The position numbers and the translations under genes are program-made. 12,626 nucleotides of DNA, taken from contig CAMWQS010000038.1 in the NCBI GenBank assembly GCA_947176485.1, positions 1 to 12,626 on the forward strand, written 5' to 3'. How positions within the stretch are numbered: the stretch's first letter is position 1; the number at the start of each line of letters is the position of its first letter. Below, in pieces: positions 7,027 through 12,626 of this stretch. This DNA is from an uncultured Clostridia bacterium (GTDB taxonomy: Bacteria; Bacillota; Clostridia; Christensenellales; Borkfalkiaceae). Under the pieces are notes generated by a model. That model saw only the letters and a program-made list of their open reading frames with translations, made no database searches and was not told the origin of the DNA.

Positions 7027-7055
7027 AGTTTAATTTATTTGACTTTTCAAGTCAA
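7027..7055 (-). promoter_or_regulatory. Probable promoter for glycyl-tRNA synthetase
   Basis: On the minus strand TTGACT (7050-7055), 17 bp, TAAACT (7027-7032), scoring 5 of 6 and 4 of 6. The predicted start near 7020 gives a leader of about 40 nt. The -35 sits inside a 7-bp hairpin (7039-7055) and the -10 inside a 9-bp AT-rich inverted repeat (7019-7038). Confidence 0.5.
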
Positions 7056-7069
7056 GCAAATAGGGTTAA

Positions 7070-7288
7070 TTAGTTTTCAGTCTGATGCAAAACCACCACG
7101 TAAGTATCAACTATTTCTTCCTTGTTACCAAGCGACAGCTTTTCGTCTAAATAACTTTTTAAATCCCACAGCTTTTCAAAGAAAACTTTGTCCTCTCGGA
7201 TAGCGTAAATTTGTGAAAGCATCTCCAAATATACGTCCACAAAATGCCAGTAAAAATTTTGTTTGGTTTTAGTAATTTTATTTTTCAT
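7070..7288 (-). CDS. Small uncharacterised protein, divergent from the Xre regulator
   Basis: A 72-residue soluble, mixed-charge protein that I do not recognise. It is predicted mainly helical: aromatic and leucine positions recur in the stretch about 11-52 (FYWHFVDVYLEMLSQIY, then KLWDLKSYLDEKL), with no signal peptide or membrane segment. The gene is AT-rich (64 G+C in 180 bases at 7081-7260, by hand count), unlike its neighbours. A TTGACT-18-TATAAT promoter ends 6 nt before the ATG and no Shine-Dalgarno is present, so the message may be leaderless; an internal ATG at residue 22 is an alternative but has no better site. It diverges from the Xre-type gene across a 44-bp dyad and is probably regulated by it. 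It could be a small effector or partner of that regulator, but nothing in the sequence shows which. Confidence 0.6.
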   Translation of the reverse strand: MKNKITKTKQNFYWHFVDVYLEMLSQIYAIREDKVFFEKLWDLKSYLDEKLSLGNKEEIVDTYVVVLHQTEN

Positions 7289-7294
7289 ACAAAA

Positions 7295-7324
7295 ATTATA
7301 CTATGCCCAATGGCGATAAGTCAA
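7295..7324 (-). promoter_or_regulatory. Promoter for the 72-residue protein gene
   Basis: On the minus strand TTGACT (7319-7324), 18 bp, TATAAT (7295-7300). The start would fall on or next to the ATG at 7288. The -35 and spacer lie within the left half of the 44-bp dyad, so a protein bound there would block it. Confidence 0.65.
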
Positions 7325-7346
7325 GCAAATTATCGCTGTTAGGCAT
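7303..7346. promoter_or_regulatory. 44-bp nested dyad, probable operator between divergent genes
   Basis: Two nested inverted repeats share one centre (7324.5): GCGATAA (7313-7319) with TTATCGC (7330-7336), and ATGCC (7303-7307) with GGCAT (7342-7346). Each inner arm is 5 nt from its outer arm. The dyad covers the -35 of the minus-strand promoter and reaches the -10 of the plus-strand promoter. Its placement suits autoregulation by the Xre-type protein encoded 24 nt to the right; binding by that protein is inferred. Confidence 0.65.
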
Positions 7347-7351
7347 ATAAT
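7346..7351 (+). promoter_or_regulatory. -10 box of the Xre-type regulator gene
   Basis: A perfect TATAAT at 7346-7351, 18 nt before the ATG, touching the right end of the 44-bp dyad. No good -35 is found at 16-18 bp (the 17-bp position reads aagcaa), so the promoter is likely weak or needs help. Confidence 0.5.
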
Positions 7352-7369
7352 TATTTTTGGAGGCAGAAA

Positions 7370-7579
7370 ATGGTAACTCTTGATTTAATAAAAGCAAAAG
7401 TGGCGGAGGCTATTAAGCAAAGCGGACTTAGTCAAAGCGAACTGGCTCGCCGCTTAAATATTAGACAATCAAATATTTCTCATTATGTCAAAGGCGATAA
7501 AATGCCCGCGTTGGATACGCTTGCGAACCTTTGCGTTATTCTTGATTTAGACGCGAACGAAATTCTTTGCGTTAAGTAA
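7370..7579 (+). CDS. Xre/Cro-type helix-turn-helix regulator
   Basis: A 69-residue protein consisting of a single HTH_3 (Cro/C1) domain. The helix-turn-helix spans about residues 19-42, with SQSELARRLN as helix 2 and QSNISHYVKG as the recognition helix, followed by the usual GDKMPALDTLANLCVILDL stretch. Nothing is left for a ligand-binding or dimerisation domain, as in other minimal Cro-like repressors. The start is set by GGAGG (7359-7363) six bases before the ATG. The protein should bind DNA as a dimer; the palindromic operator directly upstream is the obvious target, giving control of itself and the divergent 72-residue gene. It lies 58 nt ahead of fhs with no clear terminator between, so some read-through into fhs is possible. 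Confidence 0.88.
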   Translation: MVTLDLIKAKVAEAIKQSGLSQSELARRLNIRQSNISHYVKGDKMPALDTLANLCVILDLDANEILCVK

Positions 7580-7588
7580 AAGTTTTTA

Positions 7589-7618
7589 TTTACAACGCTT
7601 ATTTAATTGTGTTACAAT
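7589..7618 (+). promoter_or_regulatory. Promoter for the fhs operon
   Basis: TTTACA (7589-7594), 18 bp, TACAAT (7613-7618), each matching 5 of 6. Transcription would start near 7625, leaving a leader of only about 13 nt before ATG 7638, with the AAGAGG ribosome binding site at 7627-7632. The -10 is embedded in an inverted repeat (7603-7621). Confidence 0.6.
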
Positions 7619-7621
7619 TAA
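7603..7621. promoter_or_regulatory. Inverted repeat over the fhs -10 box, possible operator
   Basis: TTAATTGT (7603-7610), GTT, ACAATTAA (7614-7621): a perfect 8-bp dyad spanning the -10 region. It is AT-rich and not followed by a T tract, so it is not a terminator. The position suits a repressor site. It does not match the Rex, PerR or Fur consensus well enough to name a regulator. Confidence 0.4.
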
Positions 7622-7637
7622 CGGGTAAGAGGTAAAT

Positions 7638-9299
7638 ATGTTGACGGATATCGAAATTGCCGAAAGCTGCAAATTGCAGGATATAAGAAAAATTGCAAAA
7701 AAACTTAAACTTAAAGAGAGCGATTTAGAGCTTTACGGCAAGTACAAGGCAAAAATCAACCTTGAAAAAGTAAGCCCTAAGTCCAAGCTTATTTTGGTTA
7801 CGGCTATCAACCCCACCGCAAGCGGAGAGGGCAAAACAACCGTTTCCATCGGGCTTGCCGACGGTATGGCGAGGTTAAAGAAGAAGGTTTGCCTTGCTTT
7901 AAGGGAGCCTTCTTTGGGACCCGTATTCGGCATAAAAGGCGGCGCGGCAGGCGGCGGCTACGCCCAAGTCGTGCCTATGGCTGATATAAACCTGCACTTC
8001 ACGGGCGATTTGCACGCAATTACCGCGGCAAACAACCTTTTGTGCGCAATGATAGATAATCATATTTTACGCGGCAACGCTTTGGGCATAAAGGAAGTGT
8101 ATTTCCGCCGTTGTATGGATATGAACGACAGGGCACTCCGCGATATTACTTTGCACAACCCCGCGGGCACGATGAAGGGCTGCGTAAGCTACGACAGGGC
8201 GGAAGGGTTTGAAATTACCGCAGCTTCCGAGGTTATGGCAATTTTATGTCTTGCAGCCGACCTCAACGATTTAAAGAAGAGAATAGGCAATATCGTCGTC
8301 GGCGTGGACGCGGAGGGCAACTTCGTACGCGCCAAGCAGCTTAAAGCCGACGGCGCAATGACAACACTTTTAAAGGACGCAATAAAGCCCAACCTCGTGC
8401 AGACCTTAGAGGGTACGCCCGCAATAGTTCACGGCGGACCCTTTGCTAATATCGCGCACGGTTGCAACTCCGTTCGCGCAACCTACACCGCAATGACACT
8501 TGCAGATTACACCGTTACGGAGGCGGGCTTCGGCGCAGACCTCGGCGCGGAAAAATTCCTTGATACCAAGTGCCGCGTTGCGGGCATACAGCCCGACTGC
8601 GTTGTGCTGGTTGCAACGGTTAAGGCATTAAAGCTTCACGGCGGCGCGGACAAAGCGACTTTATCCGAAGAAAATTTAACTGCTTTAAAGGCGGGCTTGC
8701 CCAACTTATTGAAGCATATCGAAAATATCAAAACCGTATACAACAAGCCTTGCGTGGTTGCAATGAACAGATTTGCAACCGACACTGCGACTGAAATCGA
8801 AACGGTACTTTCCGCGTGCGCGGAGGCGGGCGCAAAGGCCGTTTTCACCGACGTCTTTTTGAAGGGCGGACAAGGCGGAGAGGAGCTTGCCAAAGCCGTA
8901 ATTGCCGAGTGCGACAAAAAGAGCGAATTGCACTATTCCTACGACTTGAACGACGGAATTTGCAAAAAGGTGGAGGACGTAGTAAAGAATATTTACGGCG
9001 GCGACGGTGCGGAGTTTTCCGCGCCCGCGCTCAAAAAAATCGAGCAAATCGAAAAGGCGGGTATTCACGGCTTGCCCGTGATTATTGCAAAAACGCAATA
9101 CTCGCTTTCGGACGACGCGAAAAAGCTTGCCGCGCCCACGGGCTTCAAAATTCAGGTTAGGGATATAATTTACAAAGGCGGTGCTAACTTTATCATTGCG
9201 GTCGCGGGTGAAATTATGCTTATGCCCGGGCTCGGCAAAGTGCCCAGCGCGGAGCATATCGATATAGACGAAAACGGAAATATAGTAGGGCTTTCATAA
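7638..9299 (+). CDS. fhs: Formate-tetrahydrofolate ligase (10-formyl-THF synthetase)
   Basis: A 553-residue cytoplasmic enzyme joining formate to tetrahydrofolate with ATP to give 10-formyl-THF, feeding purine and formyl-methionine synthesis and, in acetogens, the methyl branch of the Wood-Ljungdahl pathway. Length is normal for the family (about 555). The P-loop TASGEGKT (60-67) and the REPSLGPVFGIKGGAAGGG segment (89-107) are diagnostic, followed by the ADINLHFTGDLHAI block (116-129) and a complete C-terminal region ending in a PxLGK-like MPGLGKVPSAEHIDID. No frameshift or missing motif is seen. The start is set by AAGAGG (7627-7632). It leads a tight run with the Sel1-repeat gene (10-nt gap) and glnS. 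No other one-carbon gene (folD, metF, acetyl-CoA synthase) is in the window, so acetogenesis cannot be inferred. Confidence 0.97.
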   Translation: MLTDIEIAESCKLQDIRKIAKKLKLKESDLELYGKYKAKINLEKVSPKSKLILVTAINPTASGEGKTTVSIGLADGMARLKKKVCLALREPSLGPVFGIKGGAAGGGYAQVVPMADINLHFTGDLHAITAANNLLCAMIDNHILRGNALGIKEVYFRRCMDMNDRALRDITLHNPAGTMKGCVSYDRAEGFEITAASEVMAILCLAADLNDLKKRIGNIVVGVDAEGNFVRAKQLKADGAMTTLLKDAIKPNLVQTLEGTPAIVHGGPFANIAHGCNSVRATYTAMTLADYTVTEAGFGADLGAEKFLDTKCRVAGIQPDCVVLVATVKALKLHGGADKATLSEENLTALKAGLPNLLKHIENIKTVYNKPCVVAMNRFATDTATEIETVLSACAEAGAKAVFTDVFLKGGQGGEELAKAVIAECDKKSELHYSYDLNDGICKKVEDVVKNIYGGDGAEFSAPALKKIEQIEKAGIHGLPVIIAKTQYSLSDDAKKLAAPTGFKIQVRDIIYKGGANFIIAVAGEIMLMPGLGKVPSAEHIDIDENGNIVGLS

Positions 9300-9309
9300 G
9301 GGGGGAATT

Positions 9310-11442
9310 ATGAAAAAGAGTGAATTTGCGGAATACTTAAAACGCGCAGACGAGGGCGACGCAGAGGCGCAAAACAGCGTAGGCTTGTGCTATTTCGTTG
9401 GCTACGGCGTTAAAATTGACTATGAAAAGTCAAAAGAATATTTAATCAAAGCCGCGGCTCAGGGCGTAGCGGAAAGTATTGCCGTATGTGCTTACAACGG
9501 TTACGGAATGGAAAAAGACTTTGATAAGGCTTTTAAATACGCCCAGATTGCCGCAAATGAGGGCAGACCGTTCGCAATGAATTTGTTAAACCTTTGCTAC
9601 TATTACGGTAAAGGCACCGAAGTTGATTGGGAAAAGGGTTTTTATTGGAGCAAGAAGTCTGCAGACGGCGGTTATCCCGGCGGTATGACAAACCACGGGT
9701 ATTATTATGAGCACGGCGAGTACGTTGAAAAGGATTACGATAAGGCTTTATATTGGTACGAGAAGGCGGTTGAAAGCGAATGCCCCGGCGGTGAAACCTC
9801 TATGGGTTGGTGCTATTTAAACGGCAGAGGTGTAGAAAAGGACCAAAAAAAGGCGATTGAGTGGTTCCAAAAATCTTTCGACCTCAATCAGCTTGGGGGC
9901 TTCTATGCGTTGGGTTATTGTTACGAGCAAGGTTACGGCGTAGAAAAAAATTACGAAAAGGCTTTTGAACTGTATGAGACGGCGGCAGGGGAAGGACATT
10001 TATCTGCGCAAAACGCGTTAGGACTATGCTATTTGTACGGTAGAGGCGTGGAAAAAGACTTAGAAAAAGCCGTATACTGGTTTACGCAATCGGCTGAAAA
10101 CGGTAACGCGTACGGGCAATACAATCTTGCTTGCCGCTATTGTTACGCTGACGGGCTGGAACGGGATTATGAAAAAGCCGTCTATTGGTTCAAAAAGGCA
10201 GCTGAAAAAAAACACGTTGTGTCGCACTTCTATTTGGGGCAATGTTACCGCAAAGGTTTGGGCGTTGAAAAAGATTTAAAAGTGGCGTTCGATTGGTATT
10301 TGAAATGTGCCGAACTGGGCGATTCGGACGGGCAGTTGCAAATTGGATATTGCTATGAATTCGGCGAAGGTGTAGAACAGGATATTGCCAAGGCGGTATA
10401 TTGGTACACTAAATCCGCAGAGCAAGGCAACAAAGTCGGACAAAAGTGTCTTGGTTATCTGTATGAAATGGGCAAGGGCGTCGGGAAGGATATTGCCAAA
10501 GCGGTGGAATTGTATTTAAAATCTGCCGAGCAAGGATTTGTGGAGGCGCAATTCAGCTTGGGTCTTTGCTATCATTACGGCAGAGGTGTAGAACAAGACG
10601 ATAAAAAGTCGTTCTATTGGTTGATGAAAGCCGCCGAACAAGGTGATGACAGGGCGCAGTGCGATATAGGCTATTTCTATGAAAAGGGCGAAGGTGTAGA
10701 GCAGGATATTGACAAGGCGGTGCAATGGTATACGAAATCCGCCGAGAAAGGCAATAAATCCGCTCAAAAGAATTTAGGCTATCTCTATGAAGTAGGCAAA
10801 GGCGTCGGGCAGGATATGACGAAGGCAGTATATTGGTACACGAAATCTGCCGAGCAAGGACACGTGGACGCGCAATATAATCTGGCCTTTTGCTATCAAC
10901 ACGGCAAGGGCGTTGAAAAGGACGATAAAAAGGCGTTTGAGTGGTATTTAAAAGCCGCCGAACAAGGTGCTGCGCATGCACAAGTAAAAGTTGCCGTTTG
11001 CTATTATTACGGCAGAGGTGTAGAACAAGACAATAAAAAGGCGTTTGAGTGGTATTTAAAAGCCGGCGAACAAGGGTACGCCGTCGCGCAGTGTGGTTTA
11101 GGCAATTATTATATGTTAGGCGAAGTCGTTGAAAAGGACGAAGCGAAAGGCTATTATTGGTTCACCAAATCTGCCGAGGGCGGAAACGTTTGGGGGCAAT
11201 ACTATTTAGGCGTTTGCTATCAAAACGGCACCGGCGTCGCAAAGGACCCGTCTAAGGCGGTAAATTGGTACGCTAAGGCAGCCGAACAAGGGCTTGCCAA
11301 CGCACAATACGATTTGGCAATTTGTTATTTTAACGGTGATGGAACTCCCGTCGATAAAGAAAAGGCGCGCTATTTGTTCCAAAAGGCTGCGGACCAAAAC
11401 TACTCCAACGCAAAAGAGATTTTGAATAAGTATTTCTCATAA
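9310..11442 (+). CDS. Sel1-like repeat (SLR) protein, 19 repeats
   Basis: A 710-residue protein made almost wholly of 36-residue Sel1-like repeats (TPR-related helix pairs) with consensus G-x3-AQ-x2-LG-x-CY-x2-G-x-GVE-x-D-x2-KA-x2-WY-x-KAAEQ. Nineteen units run from residue 16 to 696, plus a capping partial unit; unit 2 is 33 residues, all others 36. SLR proteins form curved solenoids that bind partner proteins. No signal peptide, lipobox, membrane segment or other domain is present, so it is probably a cytosolic scaffold, unlike many exported SLR proteins. The ribosome binding site is an unusual run of six G (9300-9305), four bases before the ATG. It sits 10 nt after fhs and 13 nt before glnS, an unexpected partner for both. 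Its binding partner cannot be read from the sequence. Confidence 0.92.
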   Translation: MKKSEFAEYLKRADEGDAEAQNSVGLCYFVGYGVKIDYEKSKEYLIKAAAQGVAESIAVCAYNGYGMEKDFDKAFKYAQIAANEGRPFAMNLLNLCYYYGKGTEVDWEKGFYWSKKSADGGYPGGMTNHGYYYEHGEYVEKDYDKALYWYEKAVESECPGGETSMGWCYLNGRGVEKDQKKAIEWFQKSFDLNQLGGFYALGYCYEQGYGVEKNYEKAFELYETAAGEGHLSAQNALGLCYLYGRGVEKDLEKAVYWFTQSAENGNAYGQYNLACRYCYADGLERDYEKAVYWFKKAAEKKHVVSHFYLGQCYRKGLGVEKDLKVAFDWYLKCAELGDSDGQLQIGYCYEFGEGVEQDIAKAVYWYTKSAEQGNKVGQKCLGYLYEMGKGVGKDIAKAVELYLKSAEQGFVEAQFSLGLCYHYGRGVEQDDKKSFYWLMKAAEQGDDRAQCDIGYFYEKGEGVEQDIDKAVQWYTKSAEKGNKSAQKNLGYLYEVGKGVGQDMTKAVYWYTKSAEQGHVDAQYNLAFCYQHGKGVEKDDKKAFEWYLKAAEQGAAHAQVKVAVCYYYGRGVEQDNKKAFEWYLKAGEQGYAVAQCGLGNYYMLGEVVEKDEAKGYYWFTKSAEGGNVWGQYYLGVCYQNGTGVAKDPSKAVNWYAKAAEQGLANAQYDLAICYFNGDGTPVDKEKARYLFQKAADQNYSNAKEILNKYFS
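9355..11397 (+). repeat. Coding tandem repeat, 108-bp period (19 Sel1 units)
   Basis: The repeat array of the Sel1 protein: 18 units of 108 bp and one of 99 bp (second unit, 9463-9561). Units 10-12 (10318-10641) and 13-15 (10642-10965) match as a block, about 74 of 108 residues identical by hand alignment, pointing to duplication of a three-unit segment. Units 15 and 16 differ at only 3 of 48 bases between 10921-10968 and 11029-11076. A 26-nt stretch is identical at 10574-10599 and 11006-11031, exactly four periods apart. Confidence 0.93.
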
Positions 11443-11455
11443 AAGGTGTAAAATT

Positions 11456-12626
11456 ATGAATTTACCTGAGGCAACGAATTTTATTGAACAAATTATCAAC
11501 GAAGAATTAGAGGCGGGCAAGTTTGAATCAACGGGCAACGAAATTCACGTCCGTTTCCCGCCCGAGCCCAACGGCTATCTGCACATAGGGCACGTAAAGG
11601 CTATGTGCATAAACTTCGGCGTTAAGGAAAAATACCACGGCACGCTGAACCTTCGTATGGACGACACCAACCCCGCCAAAGAGGACTATGAATACGTCAA
11701 TTCTATCGTGGACGCGGTGAAGTGGCTGGGCTTCGAGTACGACAAGCTGGTGTACGCTTCCGACTATTACGACAGGCTTTACGAAATTGCAGAAAAGTAT
11801 ATTTTGGACGGCAACGCTTACGTGTGCGATTTATCCGCGGAAGAAATAACCGCAACCCGCGGCACGCTTACCGAGCCGGGCAAGGAATCGCCCTACCGCG
11901 GCAGAAGCATAGAAGAGAACTTAAAACTTTTCCGCGAAATGAAGTCTGGGTTATACCCAGACGGCGCAAAGGTTTTAAGGGCAAAAATAGATATGTCGTC
12001 CCCCAACGTGAACATGCGCGACCCCATAATTTACCGCATAGCGCGCGTGCCCCATTACCGCACGGGCGACAAGTGGTGCATCTATCCTATGTACGACTTC
12101 GCGCACCCCGTATCCGACGCGATAGAGGGCATAACGCACTCTTTATGCTCTTTGGAATTTGAAAACCACAGACCCCTTTACAACTGGTTCGTTGAAAAGG
12201 CGGGTTTCCCCGCGCCGCGACCCAGACAGATAGAGTTTGCAAGGCTGAACATAACAAACACGCTTATGTCAAAACGCTATCTTAAAAAGCTGGTGGACGA
12301 AGGCTTTGTTGACGGCTGGGACGACCCCCGTATGCCCACGATTATGGGTTTGAAGAACCGCGGCGTTCCCCCCGTAGCGTTGAAGAAATTCTGCGCCGAC
12401 GTGGGCGTAGCTAAGGCATATTCCATAGTTAATCAGGCTCAGCTTGACAGTTGTTGCCGCGACGAACTCAACGCCAACGCAGAGCGCGCAATGGCGGTTA
12501 TCAACCCCGTTAAGCTTACGATAACCAACTACAAGGGCGAAGAAGAGCTTGACTTTGAAATCAACCCGACGAAAGAAAACGGCGGCACCCGCAAAATCAA
12601 ATTCACGGGCAGCGTCTATATTGACA
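11456..12626 (+). CDS. glnS: Glutaminyl-tRNA synthetase, 3' end beyond window
   Basis: The first 390 residues of a class I aminoacyl-tRNA synthetase that charges tRNA-Gln with glutamine. The N terminus (NFIEQIINEEL, then RFPPEPNGYLHIGHVKA) is the GlnRS signature, with HIGH at residues 43-46. LRAKIDM, MRDPIIYRI and HSLCSLEFENHRPLYNWF are catalytic-core blocks of the GlnRS/non-discriminating GluRS group, and LMSKR (270-274) is the KMSKS-type ATP loop in its GlnRS form. The frame is open to the window edge; family proteins of about 550 residues imply that the anticodon-binding beta-barrels are mostly missing here. AAAAGG (11441-11446) lies 9 nt before the ATG. Spacing of 13 nt from the Sel1 gene indicates co-transcription with fhs. 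A discriminating GluRS is unlikely, given the PNGYLHIGH and N-terminal match. Confidence 0.95.
   Translation, partial: MNLPEATNFIEQIINEELEAGKFESTGNEIHVRFPPEPNGYLHIGHVKAMCINFGVKEKYHGTLNLRMDDTNPAKEDYEYVNSIVDAVKWLGFEYDKLVYASDYYDRLYEIAEKYILDGNAYVCDLSAEEITATRGTLTEPGKESPYRGRSIEENLKLFREMKSGLYPDGAKVLRAKIDMSSPNVNMRDPIIYRIARVPHYRTGDKWCIYPMYDFAHPVSDAIEGITHSLCSLEFENHRPLYNWFVEKAGFPAPRPRQIEFARLNITNTLMSKRYLKKLVDEGFVDGWDDPRMPTIMGLKNRGVPPVALKKFCADVGVAKAYSIVNQAQLDSCCRDELNANAERAMAVINPVKLTITNYKGEEELDFEINPTKENGGTRKIKFTGSVYID

Noticed and set aside
6979..7069. T-box leader for glycyl-tRNA synthetase
   Set aside because: Only 91 bases separate the genes, with no T-box sequence or GC-rich terminator/antiterminator pair; the promoter leaves a leader of about 40 nt.
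7070..7579. Classical type II toxin-antitoxin pair
   Set aside because: The two genes are divergent rather than co-directional and overlapping, and the 72-residue protein matches no toxin family that I recognise.
7580..7637. Tetrahydrofolate riboswitch ahead of fhs
   Set aside because: The region is 58 bases and the predicted leader about 13 nt, too short for that aptamer; no matching core was seen.
8706..9257. Minus-strand open frame of 183 codons inside fhs
   Set aside because: Shadow of the conserved fhs frame; long antisense frames are expected from its codon bias.
9355..11397. CRISPR-like or satellite array from the 108-bp period
   Set aside because: The periodicity is explained by the Sel1 repeats of an intact reading frame; there are no constant short repeats with unique spacers.
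11722..12162. Plus-strand open frame of 146 codons within glnS
   Set aside because: Out of frame with the clear GlnRS sequence; Arg-rich translation typical of a frame shadow.

Overview
The window looks like a chromosomal housekeeping segment from a clostridial member of the Bacillota (Firmicutes), probably an uncultured gut-type lineage. The reasons are an SAM-I riboswitch with an intrinsic terminator ahead of metK, near-consensus TTGACA/TATAAT promoters, strong AGGAGG-type ribosome binding sites, a single-chain glycyl-tRNA synthetase, a formate-tetrahydrofolate ligase, a PflX-like radical SAM protein and a YdiF-like ABC-F ATPase. I cannot fix the genus. No phage, IS element, CRISPR array, tRNA or rRNA was seen, and no gene-free stretch exceeds 300 bases.

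Layout. (1) 1-1200, minus strand: metK, preceded at 1216-1343 by its SAM-I riboswitch and terminator and a consensus promoter (1352-1380). (2) 1386-5545, plus strand: a divergent run of a PflX-like radical SAM protein, an ABC-F ATPase, a four-helix membrane protein and a two-helix membrane protein, closed by a 13-bp bidirectional terminator (5551-5595). (3) 5602-6978, minus strand: glycyl-tRNA synthetase, convergent on that terminator. (4) 7070-7579: an AT-rich divergent pair, an unknown 72-residue protein (minus) and a 69-residue Xre-type regulator (plus), with a symmetrical 44-bp dyad between them. (5) 7589 to the right edge, plus strand: fhs, a 710-residue Sel1-repeat protein and glnS (cut by the window edge), tightly spaced and probably one operon.

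Functionally the segment combines methyl-group and one-carbon metabolism (metK, fhs), translation (two aminoacyl-tRNA synthetases and a probable ribosome-acting ABC-F protein) and several genes of unknown role. metK appears to be under SAM feedback at transcription termination.

The least ordinary features are: the membrane protein at 4198-5226, whose soluble C-terminal part reads like the core-binding domain of a P4-type tyrosine integrase without any catalytic domain; the small regulator / 72-residue protein module with its nested dyad; two genes whose TATAAT box lies exactly 6 nt before the ATG, suggesting leaderless transcripts; and the Sel1 protein built of 19 near-perfect 36-residue units with signs of internal three-repeat duplication.
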